Positions 42,205 through 51,443 of a stretch of DNA of 64,000 nucleotides are shown here, piece after piece; within the stretch, counting starts at the first letter, position 1, and every line of letters begins with the position of its first letter. Position numbers and translations under genes: made by a program. The notes under the pieces are model-generated. The model was not told the origin of the DNA and searched no databases. It worked only from the letters and a program-made list of their open reading frames with translations. Source of the stretch: Bacteroidota bacterium (GTDB lineage: Bacteria > Bacteroidota > Bacteroidia > Bacteroidales > UBA12077); the NCBI GenBank assembly GCA_020444275.1, contig JAHLLG010000001.1, positions 647,773 through 711,772 of the forward strand. Direction: 5' to 3'.

Positions 42205-43980
42205 TTACGTATTGGCTTTGGGTAAAGAAAAGAGAAATTCTATACCTCCTCCATTTTTATTTTTTACGGAAATTTCTCCTTTGTGAAGCATAACAGCATT
42301 TTTTACAATTGCTAATCCAAGCCCTGTGCCTCCTAATTTTCGAGATCTGTCAGAATCTATTCTGTAAAAACGCTCAAATATCCTGGCTAGATGTTCATCA
42401 GGAATACCAACACCATTGTCTGATAAAGAGAAATAATAGAAATTATTATCCTGTCTGTAGATTTGGATCGTTATTTTGCACTTTTGGCCAGCGTAGTTTA
42501 TCGAATTTTCAAGTAAATTTCTAAATACAGATAAAATAAGAGATCTGTTTCCACTAACAATAATATCTTCATGCAGTAACAATTCTATCTTCATCGACTT
42601 CTCGGTAATCATACTTTGGTAATCATCGAGTATTTCATCAATTATTTCGTTAATGTTCAGATTAGTGAATGCAAAAAAGTCGCCGGTTTCCTCAATTTTA
42701 TTTAAGATTACAATATCATTAATCAGATCTGTAAGTCGATTCGTTTGAGCATCGGCACGTTCAATAAATCTTCGTTGCTGAGCAGGTTCCATTTCAGGAT
42801 CATTAATTATAGTCTCAAGATATCCTTTAATGGAAGTTATTGGAGTTTTTAATTCATGAGAAATATTGGAGGTCATTTGTTGTTTAATAATCCTGTTCTT
42901 TTCCATTTTTGTGATATTGGTAATAATAATCTCAAAACTGTTATCATTAAAAATAATACATTGTATTTTGAAATATTTAGCACTTTTATGAATTGATATT
43001 TCTTTACTTGGTAAGGTTTCAAACAGGTCTAACTTAGCCTTTGTTATGGTTTGATCAATAAACTCATTAATTGGATCAAACTCAGGTATTGTAAAAAAAT
43101 CTTCAGCCGATATGGAAAGCTTGTTCGATATGATATTCAAGTACTGAATAAAATGATTATTGGTTAGTATTTTGGTTTTATTTTTTGAAAAAAATGCGAC
43201 TCCTTCGTTTAAAACATAAAGATGGTTAAATAACTTTCCTTTTTCCAGAGCGAGTGAATCTTTAGCTTTTCTAAGATTGTCGTAAAGTTGAATTATTTCA
43301 TGTCCGATTACACCTAGCTCATCCTTTGGAAATTTTTGATCAGCTTCAAAATCTTCATCTTTTCTCACTTTTATCACAAAATCTTTAAGTTTTGTAATAG
43401 ATTCCGCAAATTTTCTGGTAATAAAATCTAAAACAATCCAGGTGAGCAGAAATATTACTGCAATAAAAAGCAGGAAAATGTGTTCAGCACGAAGAAAATT
43501 CTTTACTTCAATATTATAAACTACCGCAACTCGAATAAAATACTCGCCAAAATATCTTGAATAGTAGTAATATTCCTGTCCGGTAGTAACAGATCTTCGA
43601 ATAATTGTTCCATAATCATTATACAACGATTCTTGAATTTCAGGCCGGTACAGGTGATTCTCCATCAAACTGTAATTATCGACAAAATTGTCGAACAATA
43701 CCGTACCATGAGAATTGATCAACGTTAAACGAACATCTGGTTGAGGAAATATTTTTGTTAACGAATCAAGTAAATTTAACTTATTATTTTCAAGGATAGC
43801 GTTATGAGCAATAAAATGATGTGTAATCTGTGTTATATTTTCCAGTGTATTATCCAGCTGGTCTACCCTGTACTTCTTTTCACGCGAAAACTGAAAAACA
43901 AGTATTATTAATGTAAAAACAAGAAATACCGAAAAGAAATATACAAATAATTTCTTACGAAATGAGAATCTTTTAATCAT
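42205..43980 (-). CDS. Membrane sensor histidine kinase (PhoR-like)
   Basis: The 591-residue protein has TM1 (about 12-30), an extracytoplasmic sensor region (about 35-165) and TM2 (about 167-188). A HAMP-like segment and a degenerate PAS region (about 245-355) follow. The dimerisation/His box is 'SNISHELKTPITSIKG' (His near 377). The ATPase domain has 'NLLENSINYA', 'DNGVGIPDEH' and 'GGTGLGLAIVKNA'. This is the PhoR-type arrangement. No response-regulator gene lies beside it, which is unusual for this type; its partner must be encoded elsewhere. Confidence 0.9.
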   Translation of the reverse strand: MIKRFSFRKKLFVYFFSVFLVFTLIILVFQFSREKKYRVDQLDNTLENITQITHHFIAHNAILENNKLNLLDSLTKIFPQPDVRLTLINSHGTVLFDNFVDNYSLMENHLYRPEIQESLYNDYGTIIRRSVTTGQEYYYYSRYFGEYFIRVAVVYNIEVKNFLRAEHIFLLFIAVIFLLTWIVLDFITRKFAESITKLKDFVIKVRKDEDFEADQKFPKDELGVIGHEIIQLYDNLRKAKDSLALEKGKLFNHLYVLNEGVAFFSKNKTKILTNNHFIQYLNIISNKLSISAEDFFTIPEFDPINEFIDQTITKAKLDLFETLPSKEISIHKSAKYFKIQCIIFNDNSFEIIITNITKMEKNRIIKQQMTSNISHELKTPITSIKGYLETIINDPEMEPAQQRRFIERADAQTNRLTDLINDIVILNKIEETGDFFAFTNLNINEIIDEILDDYQSMITEKSMKIELLLHEDIIVSGNRSLILSVFRNLLENSINYAGQKCKITIQIYRQDNNFYYFSLSDNGVGIPDEHLARIFERFYRIDSDRSRKLGGTGLGLAIVKNAVMLHKGEISVKNKNGGGIEFLFSLPKANT

Positions 43981-44115
43981 TATGGCGAATTAGTTATTGT
44001 TCACAGTACGATGTGATCGTGCAAATTTAGGTAAAGTTGCTAAAATTAATTTTAAAAATAGATGGATCAGGTAAATTTAACAATTAATTAATATACTGCA
44101 GTTAAGTGATTTAGA

Positions 44116-45711
44116 TTACTCGGTATAGCAAACCTCCATGCTATCGCAAATATGGTTTGCGAAACCAACGCCGGCTTCAGTCTTCTGATCAAATGCCAGG
44201 TTAACACCTAAGGCTTTTAACTTTTCTAATTCATCGTTGTATTCTGCAGTAGATGCTATTATCCCCTTGTATTTTATAGCTTTAAGACTTTCAATGGCAT
44301 ATAGATTCGATTTATGATCCATACAAAGTACTACGATTCTAACTTGTTGTGATTTTATTTTACTATGCTGTATGCGCTCCCAAAATTCACTATCGGTAGA
44401 GTCGTCGTGTGTAACCTGAACTCCTTGTTTTTTAAGTTGTTCAACCTTTTCAAAATTGTAATCTAATCCCAATACTTTTTTACCATATTTCTTGTTAAGT
44501 TGATCATAAGTAGCCTTACCGAATCTTCCCATTCCAAATATCAGAATTTCAGCATTGCCAATATCATAAGTCTTATCATAATTTAATCTGAGTTGCGTTT
44601 CAAATGGTTTAAGTTTTTCTTTTATGATTAAATAAATCTTATGTGCGTATGAATTAAGAGGGGAAGAAATTATAAACGATAAAGAAAGTGCAATAGCCAT
44701 TATTATTAACCAGTCGTTCGAAAGCCAGCTTTTTGAAACTGCTATTGAGGCAATAATTAGTCCAAATTCACTGAAGTTAGCTAAACTTAATGCGGTAAAA
44801 ATGGATGTTCTTGCTCTTAATTTAAATCGAGTAAAAACCAAAAAGTAAAGAATAACTTTAACATTTACAGTTAAGGCTATAATTATTGCAACAATTAATA
44901 TGTTTAGGGTTGGTATTCCCGATAGACCAATTGATAGAAAAAATCCAATAAGAAAGATATCCTTAAAACTCATTAAGGTATCGGCCATCTCTTTTGCTTT
45001 TTTATGGTTGGCAATGAGCATGCCGACAATCAATGCACCTAGATCCGGTTTTAAACCAACCAGATAAAATAGTTCTGCCCCAATAATAAACGCAAGGAAA
45101 AATCCAAACAATGTTAAAAGCTCGCCGTGTCCTACTACATCTAGTATTTTATAGAGTATGGGTTTTAATATAATAAGTATAAAAGGTACAGCAAGGGCAT
45201 AAATTTCGGGCATTTCTCCCTTTTCAAAAGCTAGAAATATTACGGCAAAAATATCCTGGATAATTAATACACTAATGGCGGTAATACCATGAAATGAGGT
45301 TAACTCACCTTTTTCCTCCAAAACTTTTACCGCAAATACGGTACTCGAAAAGCTTAAAGCAAAAGCAATGAGTAGAACCATTTTAAGGTTAAATGAAGAA
45401 AAGTATCGTATGGCGGTAAAACTTAAAGCATAGAATACCAGAAGGAGGAACGACATAAAAAGAATCATCTGCACTGTTGTGCCACCCCAAATTTCTTTTT
45501 TAAGTAGATTTTTAAATTTTAGCTTTAATCCGATAGTAAACAATAACAGCATGATTCCAATGTCGGACATTGTTTGAATAACCTCACCCGATTCAACACC
45601 CAGGAGGTTAAGTATAAAACCCGCCAGTAGATAACCCACCAGAGGAGGCAACTTAATCAGTTTAGCTCCAAATCCGAGTATAAATGCAACAATAAACCAT
45701 AACGGTTCCAT
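44116..45711 (-). CDS. Kef-type cation:proton antiporter with TrkA-N domain
   Basis: The 531-residue inner-membrane protein has twelve or so helices (about 1-370) of the CPA2 family, beginning 'FILGFGAKLIKLPPLVGYLL'. A cytoplasmic TrkA-N Rossmann domain follows (about 385-510: 'ILIFGMGRFGKATYDQLNKK') that senses NAD(H) or a similar ligand. It probably exchanges K+ or Na+ for protons. A TrkA-C domain is not evident. It is a single gene divergent from the VTC-domain gene. Confidence 0.9.
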   Translation of the reverse strand: MEPLWFIVAFILGFGAKLIKLPPLVGYLLAGFILNLLGVESGEVIQTMSDIGIMLLLFTIGLKLKFKNLLKKEIWGGTTVQMILFMSFLLLVFYALSFTAIRYFSSFNLKMVLLIAFALSFSSTVFAVKVLEEKGELTSFHGITAISVLIIQDIFAVIFLAFEKGEMPEIYALAVPFILIILKPILYKILDVVGHGELLTLFGFFLAFIIGAELFYLVGLKPDLGALIVGMLIANHKKAKEMADTLMSFKDIFLIGFFLSIGLSGIPTLNILIVAIIIALTVNVKVILYFLVFTRFKLRARTSIFTALSLANFSEFGLIIASIAVSKSWLSNDWLIIMAIALSLSFIISSPLNSYAHKIYLIIKEKLKPFETQLRLNYDKTYDIGNAEILIFGMGRFGKATYDQLNKKYGKKVLGLDYNFEKVEQLKKQGVQVTHDDSTDSEFWERIQHSKIKSQQVRIVVLCMDHKSNLYAIESLKAIKYKGIIASTAEYNDELEKLKALGVNLAFDQKTEAGVGFANHICDSMEVCYTE

Positions 45712-45868
45712 ATAGTCTATATTTAAAATGGTTAAATTATAAAATTAAATTTAAAAAATAAGAATACTTGATTATTGATTAATCCTTATTTAATAACTAA
45801 TTTACCACATCATTTTTTAATAAGGGTAAAGCGGTAATTATTCATCTTATATGTAAAGATTCTAAATA

Positions 45869-46636
45869 ATGAAAGGTGCATTAATAAATATATTGCAAAG
45901 TAGTGATCCGATAAGCCTGGACGAGCTCACTGTTTGTCGTCTTCTAAACAGGATTGATACTAAATATATATGTCATGTGAATAATTTACCACAAATACTG
46001 GAAAAATCTCAAAAGGATTTTAGGGTTCAGGAAATTGGGAACGAGCGTATCTTTAAATATGAATCGTTATACTTTGATACACCTGATATGAGAACTTACT
46101 TTGATCATCATCAGGGTAAACGTAACAGGTATAAAATTCGTCTTCGAACATATATTGAAACCGGAGATACTTTTCTGGAAGTAAAGAAGAAAAAGAATTA
46201 CAGAAGAACAGATAAACGAAGAACACAAATTCGTTTTACGGATAGCTTAACAGATTTGCACTACGATTTTATTAGCAATCATATACCTTTAAAACATGAC
46301 GGTTTAAACTCAACAATCTGGACCATTTTCGATAGAATAACACTTGCAGGAAAAAACCACATTGAACGAATTACAATTGATACAAATATCCGATTTAAGA
46401 AGGGAGAAAAGGAGATTCATTTACCAAACCTTTCAATTATCGAAGTTAAAAGAGAAAAAACAGGAGGTATAAGTCCTTTTTCGCAGATTTTGCACGATTC
46501 CATGCTTAAACCATATGGAATAAGTAAATATATCTTAGGAAATATACTATTAACGCCTGAACTAAAACATAATCGATTCACAAAAAAAATATTAACTATT
46601 AATAAAATATGTTATGGTAGCCGATTTCATAATTAA
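45869..46636 (+). CDS. VTC-domain protein (predicted polyphosphate polymerase)
   Basis: The 255-residue protein contains a VTC tunnel domain. Basic and acidic residues line the predicted tunnel: 'RIDTKYICH', 'YKIRLRTYIETGDTFLEVKK', 'KRRTQIRF' and 'LSIIEVKREK'. Eukaryotic Vtc4 makes polyphosphate from ATP with this fold. No membrane segment or SPX domain is present. The stop overlaps the start of the DUF4956 membrane gene by 23 bases, indicating a tight functional unit. Confidence 0.87.
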   Translation: MKGALINILQSSDPISLDELTVCRLLNRIDTKYICHVNNLPQILEKSQKDFRVQEIGNERIFKYESLYFDTPDMRTYFDHHQGKRNRYKIRLRTYIETGDTFLEVKKKKNYRRTDKRRTQIRFTDSLTDLHYDFISNHIPLKHDGLNSTIWTIFDRITLAGKNHIERITIDTNIRFKKGEKEIHLPNLSIIEVKREKTGGISPFSQILHDSMLKPYGISKYILGNILLTPELKHNRFTKKILTINKICYGSRFHN

Positions 46637-47285
46637 TACATTAGAGTCAGCAAAAGTTTTTGGATTGGATTTCTTTCATGCCGAAGATTTTGTTCATCTT
46701 ATTACCCGATTTGGATATAATCTGTTTTGGGTGTTTATTCCTTCATACTTTCTTTATTTTAAAAAGCAGGGCGATAAAGAGTATTTCTTTACTTTCATGA
46801 TTGCCAGTGTTATTGTTTTTCAAATATGTATGCTACTGGGCACAGTAAGTTTGCGTATTGGATTTGCACTAGGATTGTTTGCTATTTTTGGGATTTTGCG
46901 ATATAGAACCAATCCAATTCCACCGCGCGAAATGACCTATCTGTTCCTGGTAATTGGTATGTCGGTTAAAAATGCTCTGGCCAATCAAAATATCAGTATG
47001 GCCGAACTTTTAATTACTGATGTTATTACCATTATTGTAGCTTACATTATTGAGGTATATTTTACCAAAATGAAGCTGGTTCGTAAAAATATTGTATACG
47101 ATCGGACAGACTTAATTAAGCCTGAAAAATATAATGAACTGTTAGAAGATCTTTCGGACCGGTTTGGTGTAAAGGTAGAACGCGCAGATATAGGATTTGT
47201 TGATTTGATTCGAGATCAGGTTAAGCTGGTTATTTATTTTCAGAAGGTTGAGGGGATTCGATATTTTGATTCACCCAAAAGCTAG
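46614..47285 (+). CDS. DUF4956 membrane protein
   Basis: The 223-residue protein has four hydrophobic segments between about residues 25 and 155 and a soluble C-terminal domain (about 160-223). 'FGILRYRTNPIPPREMTYLF' is the highly conserved DUF4956 core. The family is of unknown function but is repeatedly encoded next to VTC-domain proteins. Here it overlaps the VTC gene by 23 bases. It may form the membrane channel or anchor for the polymerase, as VTC1-like subunits do in yeast (inference). Confidence 0.87.
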   Translation: MVADFIINTLESAKVFGLDFFHAEDFVHLITRFGYNLFWVFIPSYFLYFKKQGDKEYFFTFMIASVIVFQICMLLGTVSLRIGFALGLFAIFGILRYRTNPIPPREMTYLFLVIGMSVKNALANQNISMAELLITDVITIIVAYIIEVYFTKMKLVRKNIVYDRTDLIKPEKYNELLEDLSDRFGVKVERADIGFVDLIRDQVKLVIYFQKVEGIRYFDSPKS

Positions 47286-47297
47286 GAATTATAATTT

Positions 47298-48356
47298 ATG
47301 AGGATTTTAATAGTCATATTAAGTATAGTGGTCTATTTTCAGACGGGTTTTGCACAACCAGTTACTGATTCAGCTGCAGATAGTGATACCATACTTTTTC
47401 CCAAAGATTTTTTTGATCAAAGTGAAATTTTGAATTTGGAGTTAGCTTTTGATATTAAGAAATTTATGACCGAAAAATCCGATTCTGAGTACCTGCCGGC
47501 TAAATTGATATATCACTCTGCAGATCAAAATATAATAGAGAAAGAAGTAAGAATAAAAGCCAGAGGAGAGTTTCGAAGAAATACCTGTCCATTTCCACCA
47601 TACTGGTTAAATATCAAAAAATCAAATGTAAATAATGATCATCTTTTCGAGGCTAAGAAAGTAAAAGTGGTTACGCATTGCAAAGATTCCAGAGCGGTGG
47701 ATTATGAAGATTATTTAATAAGAGAATATCTCATCTATAAAATGTATAATATAATTACAGATTATAGCTTTCGTGTGCGATTGTTAAATATAAAATACAC
47801 AGATACAGGAAGGAACAACAAAACATACGAGAAACTGGCTTTTATGATAGAACCGGAAAAAGCAATGGCTGAAAGGTTAGAAGCATACCCGTTAGAAATG
47901 GATGATATCAAGTTTAGCCTTACCGATACAGTGATGACTGTAACCATGAGTATTTTTAATTATATGATTGGGAATACAGACTATTCTATTTCTGGCAGAC
48001 ATAATATAAAGTTGCTTACCTTAAAAGATTACACAAAACCAGATCCAGTGCCAGTACCATACGACTTCGATTTTGCCGGACTGGTGAATGCTTTTTATGC
48101 TAACCCAAGACCAGAACTTGGCATTGAAGATGTTACGGAAAGATATTTTTATGGTATATGCAGAACCGATAATTTGTACAATATTGTTCTGGATATTTAT
48201 AAAGATAAACAAGAAGAGATTTACGAATTACTGGAATCATTTGAACCTCTTCATAAAAGGAGCAGGCGAGAAATTATAAAGTATATAGATGATTTCTATA
48301 AAGAAATTGAAAAACCTGATTTTATTGAAGTTCATCTAAGATCAACTTGTGAATAG
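47298..48356 (+). CDS. Secreted CotH-like protein of the VTC/DUF4956 cluster
   Basis: The 352-residue protein has a signal peptide ending 'QTGFAQ'. The segments 'VRIKARGEFRRNTCPFPPYW', 'NYMIGNTDYSISGRHNIKLL' and 'VPYDFDFAGLVN' loosely follow the CotH kinase pattern (arginine-rich start, N-W/Y-D core, D-F-D segment). I therefore call it CotH-like with moderate confidence. CotH-type kinases are a known third partner of VTC/DUF4956 gene pairs. It starts 12 bases after DUF4956. Being exported, it may act on envelope protein. Confidence 0.65.
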   Translation: MRILIVILSIVVYFQTGFAQPVTDSAADSDTILFPKDFFDQSEILNLELAFDIKKFMTEKSDSEYLPAKLIYHSADQNIIEKEVRIKARGEFRRNTCPFPPYWLNIKKSNVNNDHLFEAKKVKVVTHCKDSRAVDYEDYLIREYLIYKMYNIITDYSFRVRLLNIKYTDTGRNNKTYEKLAFMIEPEKAMAERLEAYPLEMDDIKFSLTDTVMTVTMSIFNYMIGNTDYSISGRHNIKLLTLKDYTKPDPVPVPYDFDFAGLVNAFYANPRPELGIEDVTERYFYGICRTDNLYNIVLDIYKDKQEEIYELLESFEPLHKRSRREIIKYIDDFYKEIEKPDFIEVHLRSTCE

Positions 48357-48358
48357 CT

Positions 48359-49528
48359 TTAAAGATCCATTATTGTACCACTAGTGGAACCTCTGGAATA
48401 TCTTCCGTTTTCATAAATAAATACTTCTCCATAATCACCCAATTTAATACTTGAATCTATTCCGAAAATTTTATTATCAAAAAGGGTGACAATATTAGGC
48501 ATGGAGGTATGACCCACAATAATATGATCAATTCCAAAGTAATTGAGTATGTTGTTGATTTTTTCTTCTGTTAAAGTGGTGTCTTCAAAATACCCTCTGT
48601 ACCAAACCGGGCCTTTATTGCCCATCAAGAAGGATAATGTTTGATTTGTAAGTATTTCTTTCCAACTATTGCCAACAATATTTTCTGTAAATAATTTATT
48701 GGTTCCTGATCTGGTATAACCATTTAAAACAAAATCTTCCGATACTCCGGCATGAACAAAAAGCATATCATTTATGGTTACCATCACCGGCTTTTTTCTA
48801 AGCCAGTTACCAATTAAGTTATTTTCACTATATAGTTTATCGTATGTTGTTTCAAACAGTCGGGCTGTTGTTAAATACTTTTCATGAATATAACGTGCAT
48901 CACTATTTAAAACCATAATTTCATGGTTGCCTAGTAAAAAATGCACTTTACCACCAGCTGTTTCCGCCTGTTTTTCTAATCGGTAAATTAACCATAACGC
49001 TTCGGTTACTTTTGCTCCTCGGTCCATCATGTCGCCTAATATAACCAAATGACCATTGCCAAACGACCAGTTAAATTGATCATCAATAACGTTAAACTGC
49101 TTCAGGAGTTTTACTAAAACATCATATTGTCCATGCACATCACTTAACGCAATAATCTTATCAACATTATTAAAACGTTGCACATAGTTGGGTTGGGTTG
49201 TTAAATCCTGTTTTATCCAATCGTAGTTAAACTCGAATCCAAATTTTCTTTTAACCACATTGAAATTTCTTCCATAAATATGTCTTTCAACGGGTCTGTT
49301 TTTATAAATCCATTTAACGGTTACGTGGTTGTCTTCTAAAAAGAAATACGGACCATCCTTAATATTGCTTTTGGCAAAATAGGGTGATTCAACATGAACG
49401 TTAATATCGTTAACATCTTCTTTTGGGGGGGCTGAATTATTCTTAAATGCAGTAGCCGACAGAAATAAGAATACTCCTGTTATGAAAAAGCCAATATGTT
49501 TGTAATTCCTTCTCATCCCCACATGCAT
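48359..49528 (-). CDS. Envelope metallophosphoesterase (Ser/Thr-phosphatase-like)
   Basis: The 389-residue protein has an N-terminal hydrophobic signal or anchor (about 10-28) and an approximately 100-residue leading region. The calcineurin-type metallophosphoesterase domain follows with 'ALSDVHGQYDVL', 'VILGDMMDRGA', 'LLGNHEIMVL', 'FVHAGVSEDF' and 'IVGHTSM'. All dinuclear metal ligands are present. The layout resembles Shewanella-like protein phosphatases. A start at the Met four codons downstream (49516) is also possible. It converges on the CotH-like gene with only 2 bases between stops. Confidence 0.88.
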   Translation of the reverse strand: MHVGMRRNYKHIGFFITGVFLFLSATAFKNNSAPPKEDVNDINVHVESPYFAKSNIKDGPYFFLEDNHVTVKWIYKNRPVERHIYGRNFNVVKRKFGFEFNYDWIKQDLTTQPNYVQRFNNVDKIIALSDVHGQYDVLVKLLKQFNVIDDQFNWSFGNGHLVILGDMMDRGAKVTEALWLIYRLEKQAETAGGKVHFLLGNHEIMVLNSDARYIHEKYLTTARLFETTYDKLYSENNLIGNWLRKKPVMVTINDMLFVHAGVSEDFVLNGYTRSGTNKLFTENIVGNSWKEILTNQTLSFLMGNKGPVWYRGYFEDTTLTEEKINNILNYFGIDHIIVGHTSMPNIVTLFDNKIFGIDSSIKLGDYGEVFIYENGRYSRGSTSGTIMDL

Positions 49529-49613
49529 TTAGATCACTTGCATATAAACACTCGGATAACTTTAAAGTTCAAATTTAATGGTTTTGATGAATTATGCTAA
49601 AAAAAACAATAAT

Positions 49614-50654
49614 TTAAGGTATAATTTTTATAGCAGATGATTTAAAGGATAGCCATACCTGACGTTGCTCCTTGAATTTATATTTCAACATAGAGTGTTC
49701 CGATATAATAACTGATAGTTCAATTCCAATATCAACAATTATCTCATAGTTTGAAAAATAGGGAATAATTTGTTTGATAGTTCCTTTAAAATTATTTGAA
49801 GCACTCGATTCCATTTTATCATTAGAAAGAATTATCTCTTCGCCACGAATTATGATCTTTCCATTAGATAAAAAATCATGATTATCGACCGAAATTTTAA
49901 TCTGATCATTAATAATAGCCGTGTTAAACGGTGAAAAATCAGCCTTAAAAAAGTTCTTAACTCCTGTGAATCGGGCTACAAATGCATTTACAGGTTTTTT
50001 AAAAACCTCACGTGTTAAACCTTTTTGTATTATTTTTCCTTTTTGCATTACGGCTACTTTGTTCGAAAGTGCAATGGCTTCTTCGTAATCGTGCGTAACG
50101 TGCAGAATTGTTGTTCCTTTTTGATTAATTCGGCGCAATAAATTTCGTAAATCACCTTTTAATTGCACATCGAGTGAAGCCAGGGGCTCGTCCAATAGTA
50201 AACAATCTGGCTTTGAAATTAAGGTACGCGCCAAAGCAACCCGTTGTTTTTCTCCTCCTGAAAGATTATTAGGTTTTCGGGTTAATAAATGGGTGATATT
50301 GGTAAGTTCGGCAAACTCCTGAACAAGTTTCCTCTTTTCTGCTTTTGATATTTTTTTATTTTTTATAGGATATTCAATGTTTTGATATACTGTAAAATGC
50401 GGAAATATGGAGAAATCTTGGAAAACGATTCCAACTCTGCGATTTTGTATTTTTTTGCGTGTGATATCTTCGTTATTAAGTAGGATTTGTCCCGAATCAG
50501 GCCGTATTAATCCGGCGATAATTTCAAGAAGTACGGTTTTCCCAACACCCGATTTACCTAAAAGAACATAGTAATCATTTTTCTCCAGCTCAAGGGTAAC
50601 ATTTTTGAGCTGAAATTCAGAAAAACGAATAGATATGTTACTTAGTTTAAGCAT
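49614..50654 (-). CDS. wtpC: Tungstate/molybdate ABC transporter, ATP-binding subunit
   Basis: The 346-residue ATPase has Walker A 'LLGKSGVGKTVLLEII' (about 32-47), the Q-loop 'GIVFQDFSIFP', signature 'NLSGGEKQRVALARTL', Walker B 'CLLLDEPLA' and 'HVTHDYEEA'. The C-terminal ~100 residues form a TOBE/MOP-like domain, the binding part of oxyanion transporters. It overlaps the permease gene by 8 bases. The oxyanion assignment comes from the WtpA-like binding protein of the same cluster. Confidence 0.88.
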   Translation of the reverse strand: MLKLSNISIRFSEFQLKNVTLELEKNDYYVLLGKSGVGKTVLLEIIAGLIRPDSGQILLNNEDITRKKIQNRRVGIVFQDFSIFPHFTVYQNIEYPIKNKKISKAEKRKLVQEFAELTNITHLLTRKPNNLSGGEKQRVALARTLISKPDCLLLDEPLASLDVQLKGDLRNLLRRINQKGTTILHVTHDYEEAIALSNKVAVMQKGKIIQKGLTREVFKKPVNAFVARFTGVKNFFKADFSPFNTAIINDQIKISVDNHDFLSNGKIIIRGEEIILSNDKMESSASNNFKGTIKQIIPYFSNYEIIVDIGIELSVIISEHSMLKYKFKEQRQVWLSFKSSAIKIIP

Positions 50655-51441
50655 TTCTATGTTCTTTCTCTTTAGTTAAAGCACGTAATAAAATAAAAAA
50701 GACCAGGCATACCAGTATAAATACAACAGATATTGGACGGGCATATTTTAATCCAAATGAACCAAAGCGTTCATATATCATTACGGGTGTAATCATCGGG
50801 TGATAGGCTACAATAACAACAGCTCCAAATTCACTCAATCCGCGTGCAAACATCATGATTAGTCCTGATAGTATATTTTTCCAGGCTAATGGCAGAGATA
50901 TGGTAAAAAAAACACGAACCGGCGATGCACCCAAATTTAGTGCAGTTTTTTCAAGTCGTTCAGGAACATTCTCAAAGCCATCGCGAGCTGCATTAATCAA
51001 AAAGGGAATACTTACAAAGGCCATGGCAAGAGCTATGCCAATTGGGTGTCCAACAAAATTTAATCCTACCGACGAAGCTAACTTTCCTAAAACCGAATCT
51101 CGCGAAATAAATCCTAATATGGCAATACCAGCTGCTGAGTGTGGTATTACAATCGGTATATCAATTATTCCGTTAATAATTTTTTTTAGTTTAAAGTTTG
51201 TGCGTGCAAGAAAGTACGACAGGGGAATAGCACCTATGGCAAAAAACAGTGTTGCCAGAAACGAAACTCGTAAAGTAAGCCAAATACTGTTTACTACTTC
51301 GGGATCTTTTGAGGTTTCAAAAAGTTGTACAGGAGTTGTGGCTAAAAACATGCCAAGAAGCGGACTAATAATGAATAACAATATTAGTCCACCTAACAAT
51401 ATGAATATAATGTCGAATGTTCTTAGCCTGTTTTTATACAT
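50647..51441 (-). CDS. wtpB: Tungstate/molybdate ABC transporter, permease subunit
   Basis: The 264-residue permease has six membrane helices. The EAA loop is visible as 'EKTALNLGASPVRVFFTISL' (about 160-180). It matches ModB/WtpB permeases. It sits between the molybdopterin-fold lipoprotein gene (2-base gap) and the ATPase gene (8-base overlap). Ion specificity cannot be told from the permease alone. Confidence 0.9.
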   Translation of the reverse strand: MYKNRLRTFDIIFILLGGLILLFIISPLLGMFLATTPVQLFETSKDPEVVNSIWLTLRVSFLATLFFAIGAIPLSYFLARTNFKLKKIINGIIDIPIVIPHSAAGIAILGFISRDSVLGKLASSVGLNFVGHPIGIALAMAFVSIPFLINAARDGFENVPERLEKTALNLGASPVRVFFTISLPLAWKNILSGLIMMFARGLSEFGAVVIVAYHPMITPVMIYERFGSFGLKYARPISVVFILVCLVFFILLRALTKEKEHRNA

Positions 51442-51443
51442 AT

